A stretch of 7,900 nt of DNA from Desulfobacteraceae bacterium (lineage in GTDB: Bacteria; Desulfobacterota; Desulfobacteria; Desulfobacterales; Desulfobacteraceae). Each line of letters starts with the position of its first letter. The stretch's first letter is position 1. The notes below the pieces were generated by a model that was not told where the DNA came from, did no database searches, and was given only the letters and a program-made list of their open reading frames with translations. Shown here piece after piece: positions 1 to 7,115 of this stretch. Location: positions 1 through 7,900 of the forward strand of contig DAOWDR010000665.1 of assembly GCA_030638935.1 (NCBI GenBank), read 5' to 3'. A program made the translations under genes and the position numbers.

Positions 1-285
1 AAGTTACAAGTTACAATTTATATGCCAGGTTGATGAAAGAAGATAAAAAGCAAGGGCATATCTAAATTTAGTGAGGATAAAATGAACCCATGCTGTGATT
101 TTCAGTGAAAAATTAGCCTTGTACACTGATTTTCCAGCACCGTTGTTTTTGAAACAAGCGCTTTCTTCAGCAAAAACCCAATGGCGTCCAAATATTTGGA
201 TTAAATCATTTTCTTTAAAAAAAATAATATCTGATCCCATGGGCAACACAGCTAAAAACAGGTGTTTTACACTGAAAACTGAGAG

Positions 286-303
286 TGTCCAAAAAACTGG
301 ACA
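286..303. repeat. Perfect 6-bp inverted repeat (hairpin)
   Basis: TGTCCA (286-291) and TGGACA (298-303) are exact reverse complements around a 6-base loop, AAAAAC. It lies about 115 bases upstream of the response regulator start. It could be an operator, a weak RNA hairpin or the remnant of an element end. No T-run follows on the plus strand, so it is not a canonical terminator for rightward transcription. Confidence 0.5.
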
Positions 304-315
304 TCCATAACATGC

Positions 316-343
316 TTGATAAATTGAATATTTTATGTATTAG
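316..343 (+). promoter_or_regulatory. Weak sigma-70-like promoter candidate for the response regulator
   Basis: TTGATA (316-321, five of six matches to the -35 consensus) is followed after 16 bases by TATTAG (338-343, four of six matches to -10). It would give a leader of roughly 65 bases before the ATG at 417. The region is AT-rich, so chance matches are likely. Confidence 0.28.
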
Positions 344-400
344 TAGAAACCAGTCCATTGATAAAAAGGGTGGGGAACCATTTGACTTTCTATCTTTTCA

Positions 401-408
401 AAGGGAGG
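401..408 (+). promoter_or_regulatory. Ribosome binding site that fixes the regulator start at 417
   Basis: AAGGGAGG lies 8 bases before the ATG at 417. The protein from that ATG begins directly with the first beta strand of a receiver domain (ANILIVDDD), as expected for this family. This site decides against the upstream in-frame GTG at 285. Confidence 0.85.
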
Positions 409-416
409 CGTTCAAC

Positions 417-1817
417 ATGGCCAATATACTAATCGTTGATGATGATCCTATCTTTTGCGCCCCCTTTGTGAACTATATGAAAAAATTAGGCCACTACTGC
501 CGTGTGGCGGAAAATTTTTCAGATGGGCTTGGCCTTGCACAAGATTCCTATTTTGATGTTGTTTTTCTGGATGTTATATTACCGGATGCCAACGGACTTG
601 AAGGGATTAACAATTTTATTGATGCGCACTCATCCCCTGAGATCATCATCATCACAGGAAAATCTGAAATTTCCGGGGCTGAAATGGCCTTAAAAAACGG
701 TGCATGGGATTATTTGGAAAAACCGCCCTCCTATGATGATATTCGGCTGACCCTTAAACGGGCATTACAATTCAGAGAAAATAAGATTATTTTTGAGACT
801 CAGAACAACCTGAACACTGATTTTATTATCGGTCAAAATGTAAAATTAAAAAAATGTATTGATATTGTTGCAAAGGCCATAAAAACCAAAGGCAATCTCT
901 TTATTTCCGGAGAGACCGGTACCGGCAAGGACCTGATTGCAAAAGCCGTACATGTTAATAGTAAACGGGCAGATGCAAACTTTGTAACGGTGGATTGTAC
1001 AAATCTTCCGGATAACCTTGTTGAAAGTCTTTTGTTCGGCCATTTAAAGGGCTCATTTACCGGAGCTGTCAACCAGAGTGATGGATTAATAAAACAGGCT
1101 GACAAAGGCACCCTCTTTCTGGATGAGGTGGGAGATCTCTCGAAAACAGCTCAAAAATCAATCTTACGGGTATTGCAGAATAAAAAATATCGCCCCCTTG
1201 GATTGAAGACAGAAGTCGACTGCGATTTCAGGTTGATATCAGCCACCAACCGAAATTTAAAAAAGATGGTGGCGGAAGGCACTTTTAGAAAAGACCTCTA
1301 TTACAGGCTTGTGACCTACCATGTCCACCTTCCGCCGTTACGAGAACGCTTGGATGACATCAACTTATTGACAAAACATTATATTGCCAAAATCTGTGAC
1401 CAATTCGGTATTAATACCAAGGATATTTCCATGGATTTTATTGAAACGCTTATCCTGTATGACTGGAAAGGAAATATCCGTGAATTGATCAGCGTCCTGC
1501 ATTCGTCAATTGCCAATGCCATGCATGAACCCAAACTCAATCCCTATCACCTGCCCGTTGAATTGAGAATTCACTGCCGCCAAAAAAATCTTGCTGAGAA
1601 AAAGCGTCTGGGCCGGGGAGTTCAGGAAAACCTTGAGATGGCCGATATCAAATTCCCCTGCCTCAAGGACTTCAGGCTGGTCAATGAATCTCAATATCTT
1701 GATTCCCTGATCAAGCTGTCAAAAGGCGGGATTGAAAAAGCCTGTCATCTTTCCGGGGTATCAAGATCCGGGCTCTATCATCTGCTTGACAAACACAAAA
1801 AAAGAATAAAATTCTAA
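417..1817 (+). CDS. Sigma-54-dependent response regulator, NtrC/AtoC class
   Basis: This is a 466-residue cytoplasmic transcription activator with three parts. The receiver (about 3-118) has acidic residues D8-D10, phosphoacceptor D52, T80 and K102. The AAA+ sigma-54 interaction domain (about 136-370) has Walker A GETGTGKD at 165-172, the sigma-54 contact loop GSFTGA at 212-217, Walker B LFLDEVGD at 233-240, ATNRNL at 276-281, arginine-finger region FRKDLYYR at 290-297, and sensor II WKGNIREL at 350-357. A linker leads to a Fis-type helix-turn-helix (about 438-460). Family knowledge says phosphorylation drives oligomerisation and ATP-dependent opening of sigma-54 promoters from distant enhancers. 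The loop context is FGHLKGSFTGA, where GHEKGAFTGA is commoner, and sensor II has K where P is usual. The gene converges on a hybrid kinase that has an HPt domain and is its likely phosphodonor. All catalytic motifs are present, so it looks functional. Its target genes cannot be told from the window. Confidence 0.95.
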   Translation: MANILIVDDDPIFCAPFVNYMKKLGHYCRVAENFSDGLGLAQDSYFDVVFLDVILPDANGLEGINNFIDAHSSPEIIIITGKSEISGAEMALKNGAWDYLEKPPSYDDIRLTLKRALQFRENKIIFETQNNLNTDFIIGQNVKLKKCIDIVAKAIKTKGNLFISGETGTGKDLIAKAVHVNSKRADANFVTVDCTNLPDNLVESLLFGHLKGSFTGAVNQSDGLIKQADKGTLFLDEVGDLSKTAQKSILRVLQNKKYRPLGLKTEVDCDFRLISATNRNLKKMVAEGTFRKDLYYRLVTYHVHLPPLRERLDDINLLTKHYIAKICDQFGINTKDISMDFIETLILYDWKGNIRELISVLHSSIANAMHEPKLNPYHLPVELRIHCRQKNLAEKKRLGRGVQENLEMADIKFPCLKDFRLVNESQYLDSLIKLSKGGIEKACHLSGVSRSGLYHLLDKHKKRIKF

Positions 1818-4800
1818 TCGATCCCAGGCTTGGAAAGGAAGACGTTCCCTCCGGTATTGAGGAGATATTCCCTGAGTTCATCAAGCATCACCTTTACCTG
1901 AATATTTAAAGTCGTCATCTTCTTGAGGGTTGTTTGCTCATCTTTTTGATTTCCTGACTGTTCAATGCCAAAAGCAATGTCAGACATTTTTTGATCGCCA
2001 ACACTTTTAGCAGCAGTTTTAATGGAATGGGCCAGGCGTGCGATGCGTTGATATTCTCCATGTGAAACCGCCTGATTGAGTTCTGCCACTTTTGCAGGGA
2101 GATATTTTACAATGGCTTTGCACATGGTTAACAGCAGCTCTGAATCATTCCCGACCAGAGACAATGCATAGTTTAAGTCTATCCCGTTTTTAGAAAAAGA
2201 CAACTTTTTAAGAAATTCCTTTTCATTTTCCGGCCGGCTTAACAATTTCAAAATGACCCTTGATAATTCTTCACTGCGCACAGGTTTAGACAAATATTCA
2301 TCCATGCCGGCTTCAAGAAACCGTTCCCTGTCTCCCTTCAGCGCATGGGCTGTCAGCGCAAGAATGGGAATGGAGGCCTTTACCGGGTCTTCCAGGCTTC
2401 GTATTCTCTTGGTAGCCTCAATCCCATCCATTACGGGCATTTGAACATCCATGAGGACAAGGTCATAAGATTTTTCTTGAACAGCCTCTAATGCTTCTTT
2501 TCCATTCACAACAATGGTCACGAAAAATCCGTGTTTTTCAAGAATTGGCGTAATCACTTCCTGATTCACCTCAAAATCTTCAGCAAGGAGAATATGATAT
2601 TTCTTAAAGGGTATTTCACCTAGCGGGTTTGTCCGGGATTGGGACTCAATGGATGCCAGATATTTAAGCCCTTTCACCTCATGTTCTGTTGCACGGTTCA
2701 ACTGAACAGCAAAAAAGAATGTGCTGCCTTTGGATACTTCACTCTCCACCCATATTTTGCCTCCCATCAAGGCCACCAGTCTTTTACAAATGGCAAGTCC
2801 GAGACCGGTACCGCCATATCTCCTGGACAGAGAACTTTCCAATTGGGTGAATTCTTTAAAAATTGTATCAAATTTGTCTTTTGGAATTCCAATACCTGTA
2901 TCTGAAATTGAAAAAAGGATATTCACTTTTTCTTGTTCCAAGGAATCCGAGGTGGTCTTGTCGGGGAAATGATCCCTTTCCACCTTGATCTGTATGGTTC
3001 CTTTTTCAGTGAATTTTAGGGCATTATTGATCAGATTTACCATGATCTGGCGCAGCCTTGCAGCATCACCGTTTAGATATACCGGGACATTTTCAATGGC
3101 ATATAATAATTTTACTTCCTGATCATCAACTTTGTTTAACAGCATACTCACCACATCCTTGATCAATTTATCAAGGTCAAAGGGACGACTTTCAAAATCT
3201 ATTTTTTTTGCCTCAATGGTTGAAATATCCAAGATATCGTCAATCAGCGCAAGGAGATGTTCCGATGACTGATGAACCACTTCCAGGTATTTTTTCTGTT
3301 CTGCATTCAAGGATGTTTTTAATACCAAATCTGTCATACCGAGCACGGCATTCATGGGTGTTCTGATTTCATGACTCATGGTTGCCAGAAACTGACTTTT
3401 CGCACGATTGGCCTCTTCTGCAATTTCAGATGCTTTTTTAATCGCATCTTCAGCCTGTTTGCGTTTTGTGATATCTTCGCTTGAGCCTAATATATAGAGC
3501 AGATTCCCGTTTAAATCCATAACAGCCCGTGCACTCAGAGAGGTCCAGATGATGGAGTTGTCTTTTTTGTAGCACTGCACTTCATACCCGGATATGGTTC
3601 TGGTTTTTTCGATAATTTGGATGAATTTTCTGCGTTCCTCAGGATAAACATAAAGGGTCTCGACATTATCCACCAATGACAGCATTTCTTCAGGAGAGTC
3701 ATACCCAAAAATTCTGGCCATGGCCGGGTTTGCGCTTAAAAGGTTGTTATCCGAGGTTGATTGAAATATCCCTTCCACCGAGTTTTCAAAAATATCACGA
3801 TATTTTGCCTGGGATTCAAACAATTCTCTCTGGATTTTATTTCGATCCCGGGATTCTTTTTCAAGCAATGCCAAGGTATGAGACTGTTCCTTATTTTTTT
3901 GAAAAATCACATGGGTTCTTTCCTCGACCTTTTGTTCAAGGATTTTTGTATATTCTTTTTCTCGAATGCTTAATTTACGAAGCTCTGCAACCATATTATT
4001 GAATGTACGGGTTAAAAGACCGATCTCATCCTTTCTCGTCCGGTCCAAATGAACTGTCAAGTCCCCCTCTTTTACCCGTATGGCACCAAGAATAAGTCTG
4101 TTCAAAGGAATGATCAACTGACGGCTCAAAAAGAGAACAAGAATGATCACGCATACCACAAGAAATATCAGGGTCACCCCTTTGAATCGATCATTCATTT
4201 TTTTAACAACCGAATCAATGGCACTGCGGGTCTCGTTCACCGAAGAAAGGATAAAGGATTCCGGTATGACAATACAAAGATACCATCCGGTTGACGGCAT
4301 GATTTGGGATGAGATCAGGAGGGGATTGTTGTTGAGTTCAATCCTGCTGGTCTGTTTATTTTCAGAAGCAATCAGATCGCTGATTGCCCTTATTTTTTCA
4401 TATTTTGAATCCATAAGGCTTTGTTCAAGGATATCGCCATACCCCACAGACTTCTCTTTCTGACTGAGGCCAAACATCTCGAGAAAATCGTTTGGAAAGG
4501 CGATAATGCTGCCTTTTGCATCCACGATAAACGAAAACATCCTGTTCATCTTTCCAGAGTCCCCTTCCAGAATGTTTTTTTTAAGAATTTGCTCTATAAT
4601 CTTATTTAAAGTGACATCAATTCCGGCAACACCCAGAAATTTTCCATCTTTTGAGTAAATCGGCGTCACAGCCGTTGTCATGAATCCCAGGCCGGCCTCA
4701 TCCTGATAAATCTGTGTCCATAGGGTTTTATGCTCCCTGTTGTTTTCGGGCCTTGCGATCTGGTACCATATTCCGTCTTTAAGGTCACCTTCCCTTACCG

Positions 4801-5422
4801 GCTTTAATTTTTCAACAAAATGTCGATTCGGATAATAAAAGGTAAAACTGGACTCGGAAACGATATAAATGGCAGCGGATTCAGGGCTGTTGTCCTTTAT
4901 CTTAACCAAAAGCGGCCCGATGTTGGACAGGCCATCCAACTCTTCCCTGATTTCCTTTGAAATAACTGTATCGCCCCAATAGAGGATCTCAACAATTTCC
5001 CCGGCCTGATTCGAAAAAAAATTATTCCCAGGGTGAAAAGAGAGATGATGTTCTATTTTTCCCTGACCGGCAAACCCTTTTTTTTGATCAAACAGCATCG
5101 CAGCCTGCTGGGCAATAACAGCAGAGGAAAGCGCCACCTTACTGAAGGTATTCTCATGCCTCATGGCTTGCTCATCCATTATCCTGGATAAAAGCAGCGT
5201 GGTTTTTTCTTTGATATTTTTTTCATTGATGGAGGCGGAGTATTCCCCAAATTCTGTAACAAGGTTTGTTGCCAAAAAAATAAGCAGCCCCATGGAGAGT
5301 ATAAAAACAACCAAAACAAGAAGAATTAACTTAAAGCCGATTTTGGAAAAAAGTGTTTTAAGTTGCTCCGGCACAGCCTGCAGAATGGATTGGAAACACA
5401 GTTCCCTTTTTTTTTTCACCAT
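1814..5422 (-). CDS. Membrane hybrid sensor histidine kinase (dCache-HAMP-PAS-HisKA-HATPase-REC-HPt)
   Basis: This is a 1202-residue inner-membrane sensor kinase. TM1 (about 31-55) and TM2 (about 414-433) flank a large periplasmic double-Cache domain, with WY at 219-220 and YQD at 239-241. HAMP (about 431-485) and a coiled segment lead to a PAS domain (about 540-655). HisKA has TMSHEIRTPMN with H684 as phosphoacceptor. The ATPase domain has the N-box around N796-N800, G1 DTGIGIP at 841-847 and G2 GGTGLGLAI at 870-878. The receiver (about 942-1060) has D949, phosphoacceptor D992 in MDVQMPVMDG, T1024 and K1046. The C-terminal HPt (about 1080-1188) has AHSIK with H1132. All four phosphotransfer modules look intact, implying H684 to D992 to H1132 and then a separate receiver. 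The convergent response regulator, overlapping by 4 bp, is the obvious partner (inference). The ligand is unknown. The start at 5422 has a GGTGAG Shine-Dalgarno, and codons 3-6 contain a run of ten A. Confidence 0.95.
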   Translation of the reverse strand: MVKKKRELCFQSILQAVPEQLKTLFSKIGFKLILLVLVVFILSMGLLIFLATNLVTEFGEYSASINEKNIKEKTTLLLSRIMDEQAMRHENTFSKVALSSAVIAQQAAMLFDQKKGFAGQGKIEHHLSFHPGNNFFSNQAGEIVEILYWGDTVISKEIREELDGLSNIGPLLVKIKDNSPESAAIYIVSESSFTFYYPNRHFVEKLKPVREGDLKDGIWYQIARPENNREHKTLWTQIYQDEAGLGFMTTAVTPIYSKDGKFLGVAGIDVTLNKIIEQILKKNILEGDSGKMNRMFSFIVDAKGSIIAFPNDFLEMFGLSQKEKSVGYGDILEQSLMDSKYEKIRAISDLIASENKQTSRIELNNNPLLISSQIMPSTGWYLCIVIPESFILSSVNETRSAIDSVVKKMNDRFKGVTLIFLVVCVIILVLFLSRQLIIPLNRLILGAIRVKEGDLTVHLDRTRKDEIGLLTRTFNNMVAELRKLSIREKEYTKILEQKVEERTHVIFQKNKEQSHTLALLEKESRDRNKIQRELFESQAKYRDIFENSVEGIFQSTSDNNLLSANPAMARIFGYDSPEEMLSLVDNVETLYVYPEERRKFIQIIEKTRTISGYEVQCYKKDNSIIWTSLSARAVMDLNGNLLYILGSSEDITKRKQAEDAIKKASEIAEEANRAKSQFLATMSHEIRTPMNAVLGMTDLVLKTSLNAEQKKYLEVVHQSSEHLLALIDDILDISTIEAKKIDFESRPFDLDKLIKDVVSMLLNKVDDQEVKLLYAIENVPVYLNGDAARLRQIMVNLINNALKFTEKGTIQIKVERDHFPDKTTSDSLEQEKVNILFSISDTGIGIPKDKFDTIFKEFTQLESSLSRRYGGTGLGLAICKRLVALMGGKIWVESEVSKGSTFFFAVQLNRATEHEVKGLKYLASIESQSRTNPLGEIPFKKYHILLAEDFEVNQEVITPILEKHGFFVTIVVNGKEALEAVQEKSYDLVLMDVQMPVMDGIEATKRIRSLEDPVKASIPILALTAHALKGDRERFLEAGMDEYLSKPVRSEELSRVILKLLSRPENEKEFLKKLSFSKNGIDLNYALSLVGNDSELLLTMCKAIVKYLPAKVAELNQAVSHGEYQRIARLAHSIKTAAKSVGDQKMSDIAFGIEQSGNQKDEQTTLKKMTTLNIQVKVMLDELREYLLNTGGNVFLSKPGID

Positions 5423-5427
5423 CCTTG

Positions 5428-5433
5428 CTCACC
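5428..5433 (-). promoter_or_regulatory. Ribosome binding site of the hybrid kinase
   Basis: Read on the minus strand, GGTGAG lies 5 bases before the ATG at 5422. It supports this start, which leaves a short basic cytoplasmic N-terminus ahead of TM1. Confidence 0.6.
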
Positions 5434-5438
5434 GTTTC

Positions 5439-5456
5439 CTGGCAGGTGACTGCCAG
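5439..5456. repeat. Perfect 7-bp hairpin in the kinase leader
   Basis: CTGGCAG (5439-5445) and CTGCCAG (5450-5456) are exact inverted repeats around a 4-base loop. The element starts 16 bases upstream of the kinase ATG, just before its Shine-Dalgarno, inside the predicted leader. It could be a leader RNA stem that affects translation, or an operator. There is no T-run, so it is not a terminator. Confidence 0.6.
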
Positions 5457-5511
5457 ACACGCTTCCGCCTTGCAGCCAGGTAAAAGGATATGATGATTGA
5501 TCCATTTGGAT

Positions 5512-5554
5512 TTGACATGCTATTTTTTGTAATCAAAGCATTACAGGATGTCAA
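5512..5554. promoter_or_regulatory. Dyad TTGACAT...ATGTCAA enclosing the kinase promoter
   Basis: TTGACAT at 5512-5518 and its exact reverse complement ATGTCAA at 5548-5554 are separated by 29 bases. The right arm is the -35 box of the minus-strand promoter, and the left arm lies just past its -10, near the expected start of transcription. This could be a pair of operator half-sites, or the arms could match only because both resemble a -35 box. Confidence 0.35.
5526..5554 (-). promoter_or_regulatory. Sigma-70-like promoter for the hybrid kinase
   Basis: On the minus strand, TTGACA (5554-5549) is a perfect -35 box. It is followed after exactly 17 bases by TACAAA (5531-5526), a four-of-six -10 box. 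Transcription would start near 5519 and give a leader of about 97 bases containing the hairpin at 5439-5456. This is the best promoter match in the window. Confidence 0.6.
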
Positions 5555-5720
5555 GAAATGATTCATATTAAAAAATCTTAAAATAGGTACTCCGTGACCT
5601 TCCTGTTGTGCCGGTGCACTCAGTTTTATAGCCTCTCATTTTTCCATGAAATAAACACAGCACATCATCAATTTTTACGCCTATTTTGTTAACCGGATGA
5701 ATGGTATCGACTCAACAAAC

Positions 5721-6080
5721 ATGGCAACAACCAATGAAAATGTTAAAACATGCCTTTGCTGGAGAAAGCCAGGCCAATCAAAAGTACAAAGCCTTTGCAA
5801 AAATAGCTGAAAAGGATGGATTTTCAGGACCACTGCAGAGGCAGAGCGCATCCATGCCGACGGTCACAGGGCCAAGACCATGTTTCAGTTTGCAGTTGAG
5901 GCAGAGGAGGTCCACTCCCGGATATATAAAAAGGCCCTGGAAGCGGTTAAAAGCGGAGTAGACCTGACTGAGAGCGAATTTTATCTTTGCCCGGTCTGCG
6001 GCTATATCGAATTGGGAGCAGCCCCGGAAAAATGCCCTGTCTGCGGTGTAAAGCAAACGCTTTTTGAACAAGTGGGCTGA
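5721..6080 (+). pseudogene. Rubrerythrin, frameshifted and internally deleted
   Basis: Rubrerythrins are cytoplasmic non-haem di-iron peroxidases that protect anaerobes from H2O2. Three pieces are visible. The first is MATTNENVK from the ATG at 5721. The second, one base out of frame after the A4 run at 5745-5748, reads AFAGESQANQKYKAFAKIAE. The third, back in the first frame from the T4 run at 5821-5824, is FRTTAEAERIHADGH followed by RAKTMFQFAVEAEEVH and a rubredoxin-like tail with two CPVCG motifs, ending at TGA 6080. The family is usually about 165-190 residues; about 119 codons remain here. About six residues are missing before FRTT. A larger in-frame loss of roughly 50 residues at the DGH/RAK junction removes the second half of the four-helix bundle's middle, including the GExxE iron ligands. 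The frame changes and the lost ligands make function very unlikely. It converges on the MBL gene with a 29-base gap. Confidence 0.85.
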
Positions 6081-6127
6081 TAATTTTTTGAGCAACTTTT
6101 AAACGTTGTCTACCCGCTTTTTGTTTT
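6071..6127 (+). terminator. Possible terminator after the rubrerythrin remnant
   Basis: AGTGGG (6071-6076) can pair with CCCGCT (6113-6118) with one G-U pair. The loop contains a smaller imperfect hairpin (CAAC at 6093-6096 with GTTG at 6105-6108). A T-rich run follows at 6116-6127. The loop is long and the element overlaps the 3' end of the MBL gene, so the call is weak. Confidence 0.3.
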
Positions 6128-7021
6128 TGCCCCATGCTGTTTTGCAATGAACCGTGTCATCTGGCCCAGAACCACGGCCATGACCTTTTTGGGCAGAAAA
6201 TAACCCGAAGCTGTTTTTGAAACAGCAGATAACAGCGCTTCAACCGTCTTTTGTTCGTCCCGGGTGCGGTCGTAGATCTCTTCAACCATCTGTCTCATGG
6301 TCACGGCATCTGTAATGGATTGTTTCATAAATCTGTTGCCGACGGGCTGTATCAGGGCGCCATAGTGTTCGAAAAGATGAATTGCCACCTCGTATTTGGC
6401 CATTTTTTTCAGGCTTTCCTGGTAAAGATCAAAATTGGAGTTGGCTGCAGCAAACACCATCTCTCCATAAATGATTCCCGCAGAGTCAGAAGCGGAAAGC
6501 ACCTTTTCCTTTGGGATGTAAATGGCCATGGAGCAGGAAGAGTGCCCGGGCACATCAATGACCTCAAAATCAAGATCCCCGCAGGAAAGAACATCTCCTT
6601 GGGAAACGGTTTCATCAACCCCCATGGTTTTGATATCAAGGCTTTCACGTAGATGACCCAGTTGATCCTTTTTGGGCAGCATCATCTGATTTAAAGCAAC
6701 AATGCCGGCCACCACATCCTCCCGTGAAAGGAGTTCTTTTGCCCGGACAGAGGCGGTAATTTTTATCCAGGGCCACTGCAGTTTTAAAAAAGGGGCAATG
6801 CCCACATGATCAAAATGGGAATGATGGAGGACCAGACGTTTGATCTTTTCAACATCGATATTGGCGGCCTTGATCTGGGCCATCACATCCTGGGCAATAT
6901 AGGTCATGCCGCCCCCGAGGATGGCATATTCACCCTTGCCATCCACCAGGTACACACAGGACTCATTCCGCCCTAACATGGTTATCCGATCACTTACTTT
7001 TCCAGGCTGTTCAATTCTCAT
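6110..7021 (-). CDS. MBL-fold metallohydrolase
   Basis: This 303-residue protein has no signal peptide and is predicted to be cytoplasmic. Metallo-beta-lactamase fold motifs appear in order: HSHFDH at 67-72 (the HxHxDH metal motif, giving H67, H69, D71, H72), PGHS at 158-161 (H160), SASDSAG at 176-182 with the bridging D179, and EHYG at 218-221 (H219). The full di-metal set is therefore present and the enzyme should be active. Members of this superfamily hydrolyse thioesters, lactones, phosphodiesters and other substrates. The sequence does not identify the substrate, and the helical C-terminus (about 235-295) is not diagnostic. It lacks the flavodoxin domain of rubredoxin-oxygen oxidoreductases, so a direct oxygen-reduction role is not supported despite the neighbouring rubrerythrin. 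ATG 7021 is the only reasonable start because an in-frame TGA lies at 7033-7031. No good Shine-Dalgarno precedes it. Confidence 0.9.
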   Translation of the reverse strand: MRIEQPGKVSDRITMLGRNESCVYLVDGKGEYAILGGGMTYIAQDVMAQIKAANIDVEKIKRLVLHHSHFDHVGIAPFLKLQWPWIKITASVRAKELLSREDVVAGIVALNQMMLPKKDQLGHLRESLDIKTMGVDETVSQGDVLSCGDLDFEVIDVPGHSSCSMAIYIPKEKVLSASDSAGIIYGEMVFAAANSNFDLYQESLKKMAKYEVAIHLFEHYGALIQPVGNRFMKQSITDAVTMRQMVEEIYDRTRDEQKTVEALLSAVSKTASGYFLPKKVMAVVLGQMTRFIAKQHGAKTKSG

Positions 7022-7077
7022 TGGATTGGCTCATATGGTAAAGGTATCGATAAAAATTTTTTTCTTCTCCGACATCA

Positions 7078-7100
7078 AATTTTTCTTTTCGAGAAAAATT
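7078..7100. repeat. Perfect 9-bp AT-rich hairpin
   Basis: AATTTTTCT (7078-7086) and AGAAAAATT (7092-7100) are exact inverted repeats around a 5-base loop. It lies about 57 bases upstream of the MBL start. In minus-strand RNA the stem ends in a U-rich arm only within the stem itself, so it is not a standard terminator. It may be an operator or simply an AT-rich dyad. Confidence 0.5.
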
Positions 7101-7115
7101 GGTCGCCCCATTTAC

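Larger units (their letters stand above)
1..416. other. Gene-free upstream region
   Basis: I see no supportable gene here. Short open frames exist on both strands (for example minus 249-4 and plus 95-310), but none has a Shine-Dalgarno site or a recognisable motif, and they overlap each other. The left edge has a tandem 7-base repeat (AAGTTAC twice, 1-14). A perfect hairpin lies at 286-303 and a weak promoter candidate at 316-343. The reading frame of the response regulator is open back to a GTG at 285, but that extension does not resemble a receiver domain and starts inside the hairpin, so I treat 311-416 as its leader. Confidence 0.6.

Noticed and set aside
4..249. 81-codon minus-strand ORF at the left edge
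   Set aside because: It starts with GTG, has no ribosome binding site or recognisable motif, and overlaps an equally unsupported plus-strand ORF.
285..416. GTG start at 285, extending the response regulator by 44 residues
   Set aside because: It starts next to a hairpin without a Shine-Dalgarno. The extension does not look like part of a receiver, while ATG 417 has AAGGGAGG at good spacing and begins exactly at the receiver's first strand.
1790..1830. Bidirectional terminator between the convergent regulator and kinase genes
   Set aside because: There is a T-rich tract after the kinase stop (minus strand), but I found no convincing GC-rich stem before it and the genes overlap.
5439..5456. 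Possible sigma-54 (-24/-12) promoter, TGGCA...TGCC, on either strand
   Set aside because: The GG and GC dinucleotides are 9 bases apart instead of the required 10, and the match comes from the palindrome itself.
5512..5540. Plus-strand TTGACA at 5512 as a promoter for the rubrerythrin remnant
   Set aside because: No acceptable -10 box lies 16-18 bases downstream. The sequence is better explained as one arm of the dyad around the kinase promoter.
5815..5830. Programmed -1 frameshift at the TTTT run in the rubrerythrin
   Set aside because: The site is not a canonical slippery heptamer, no clear downstream stimulator is seen, and the gene is also out of frame earlier and lacks a large internal segment.
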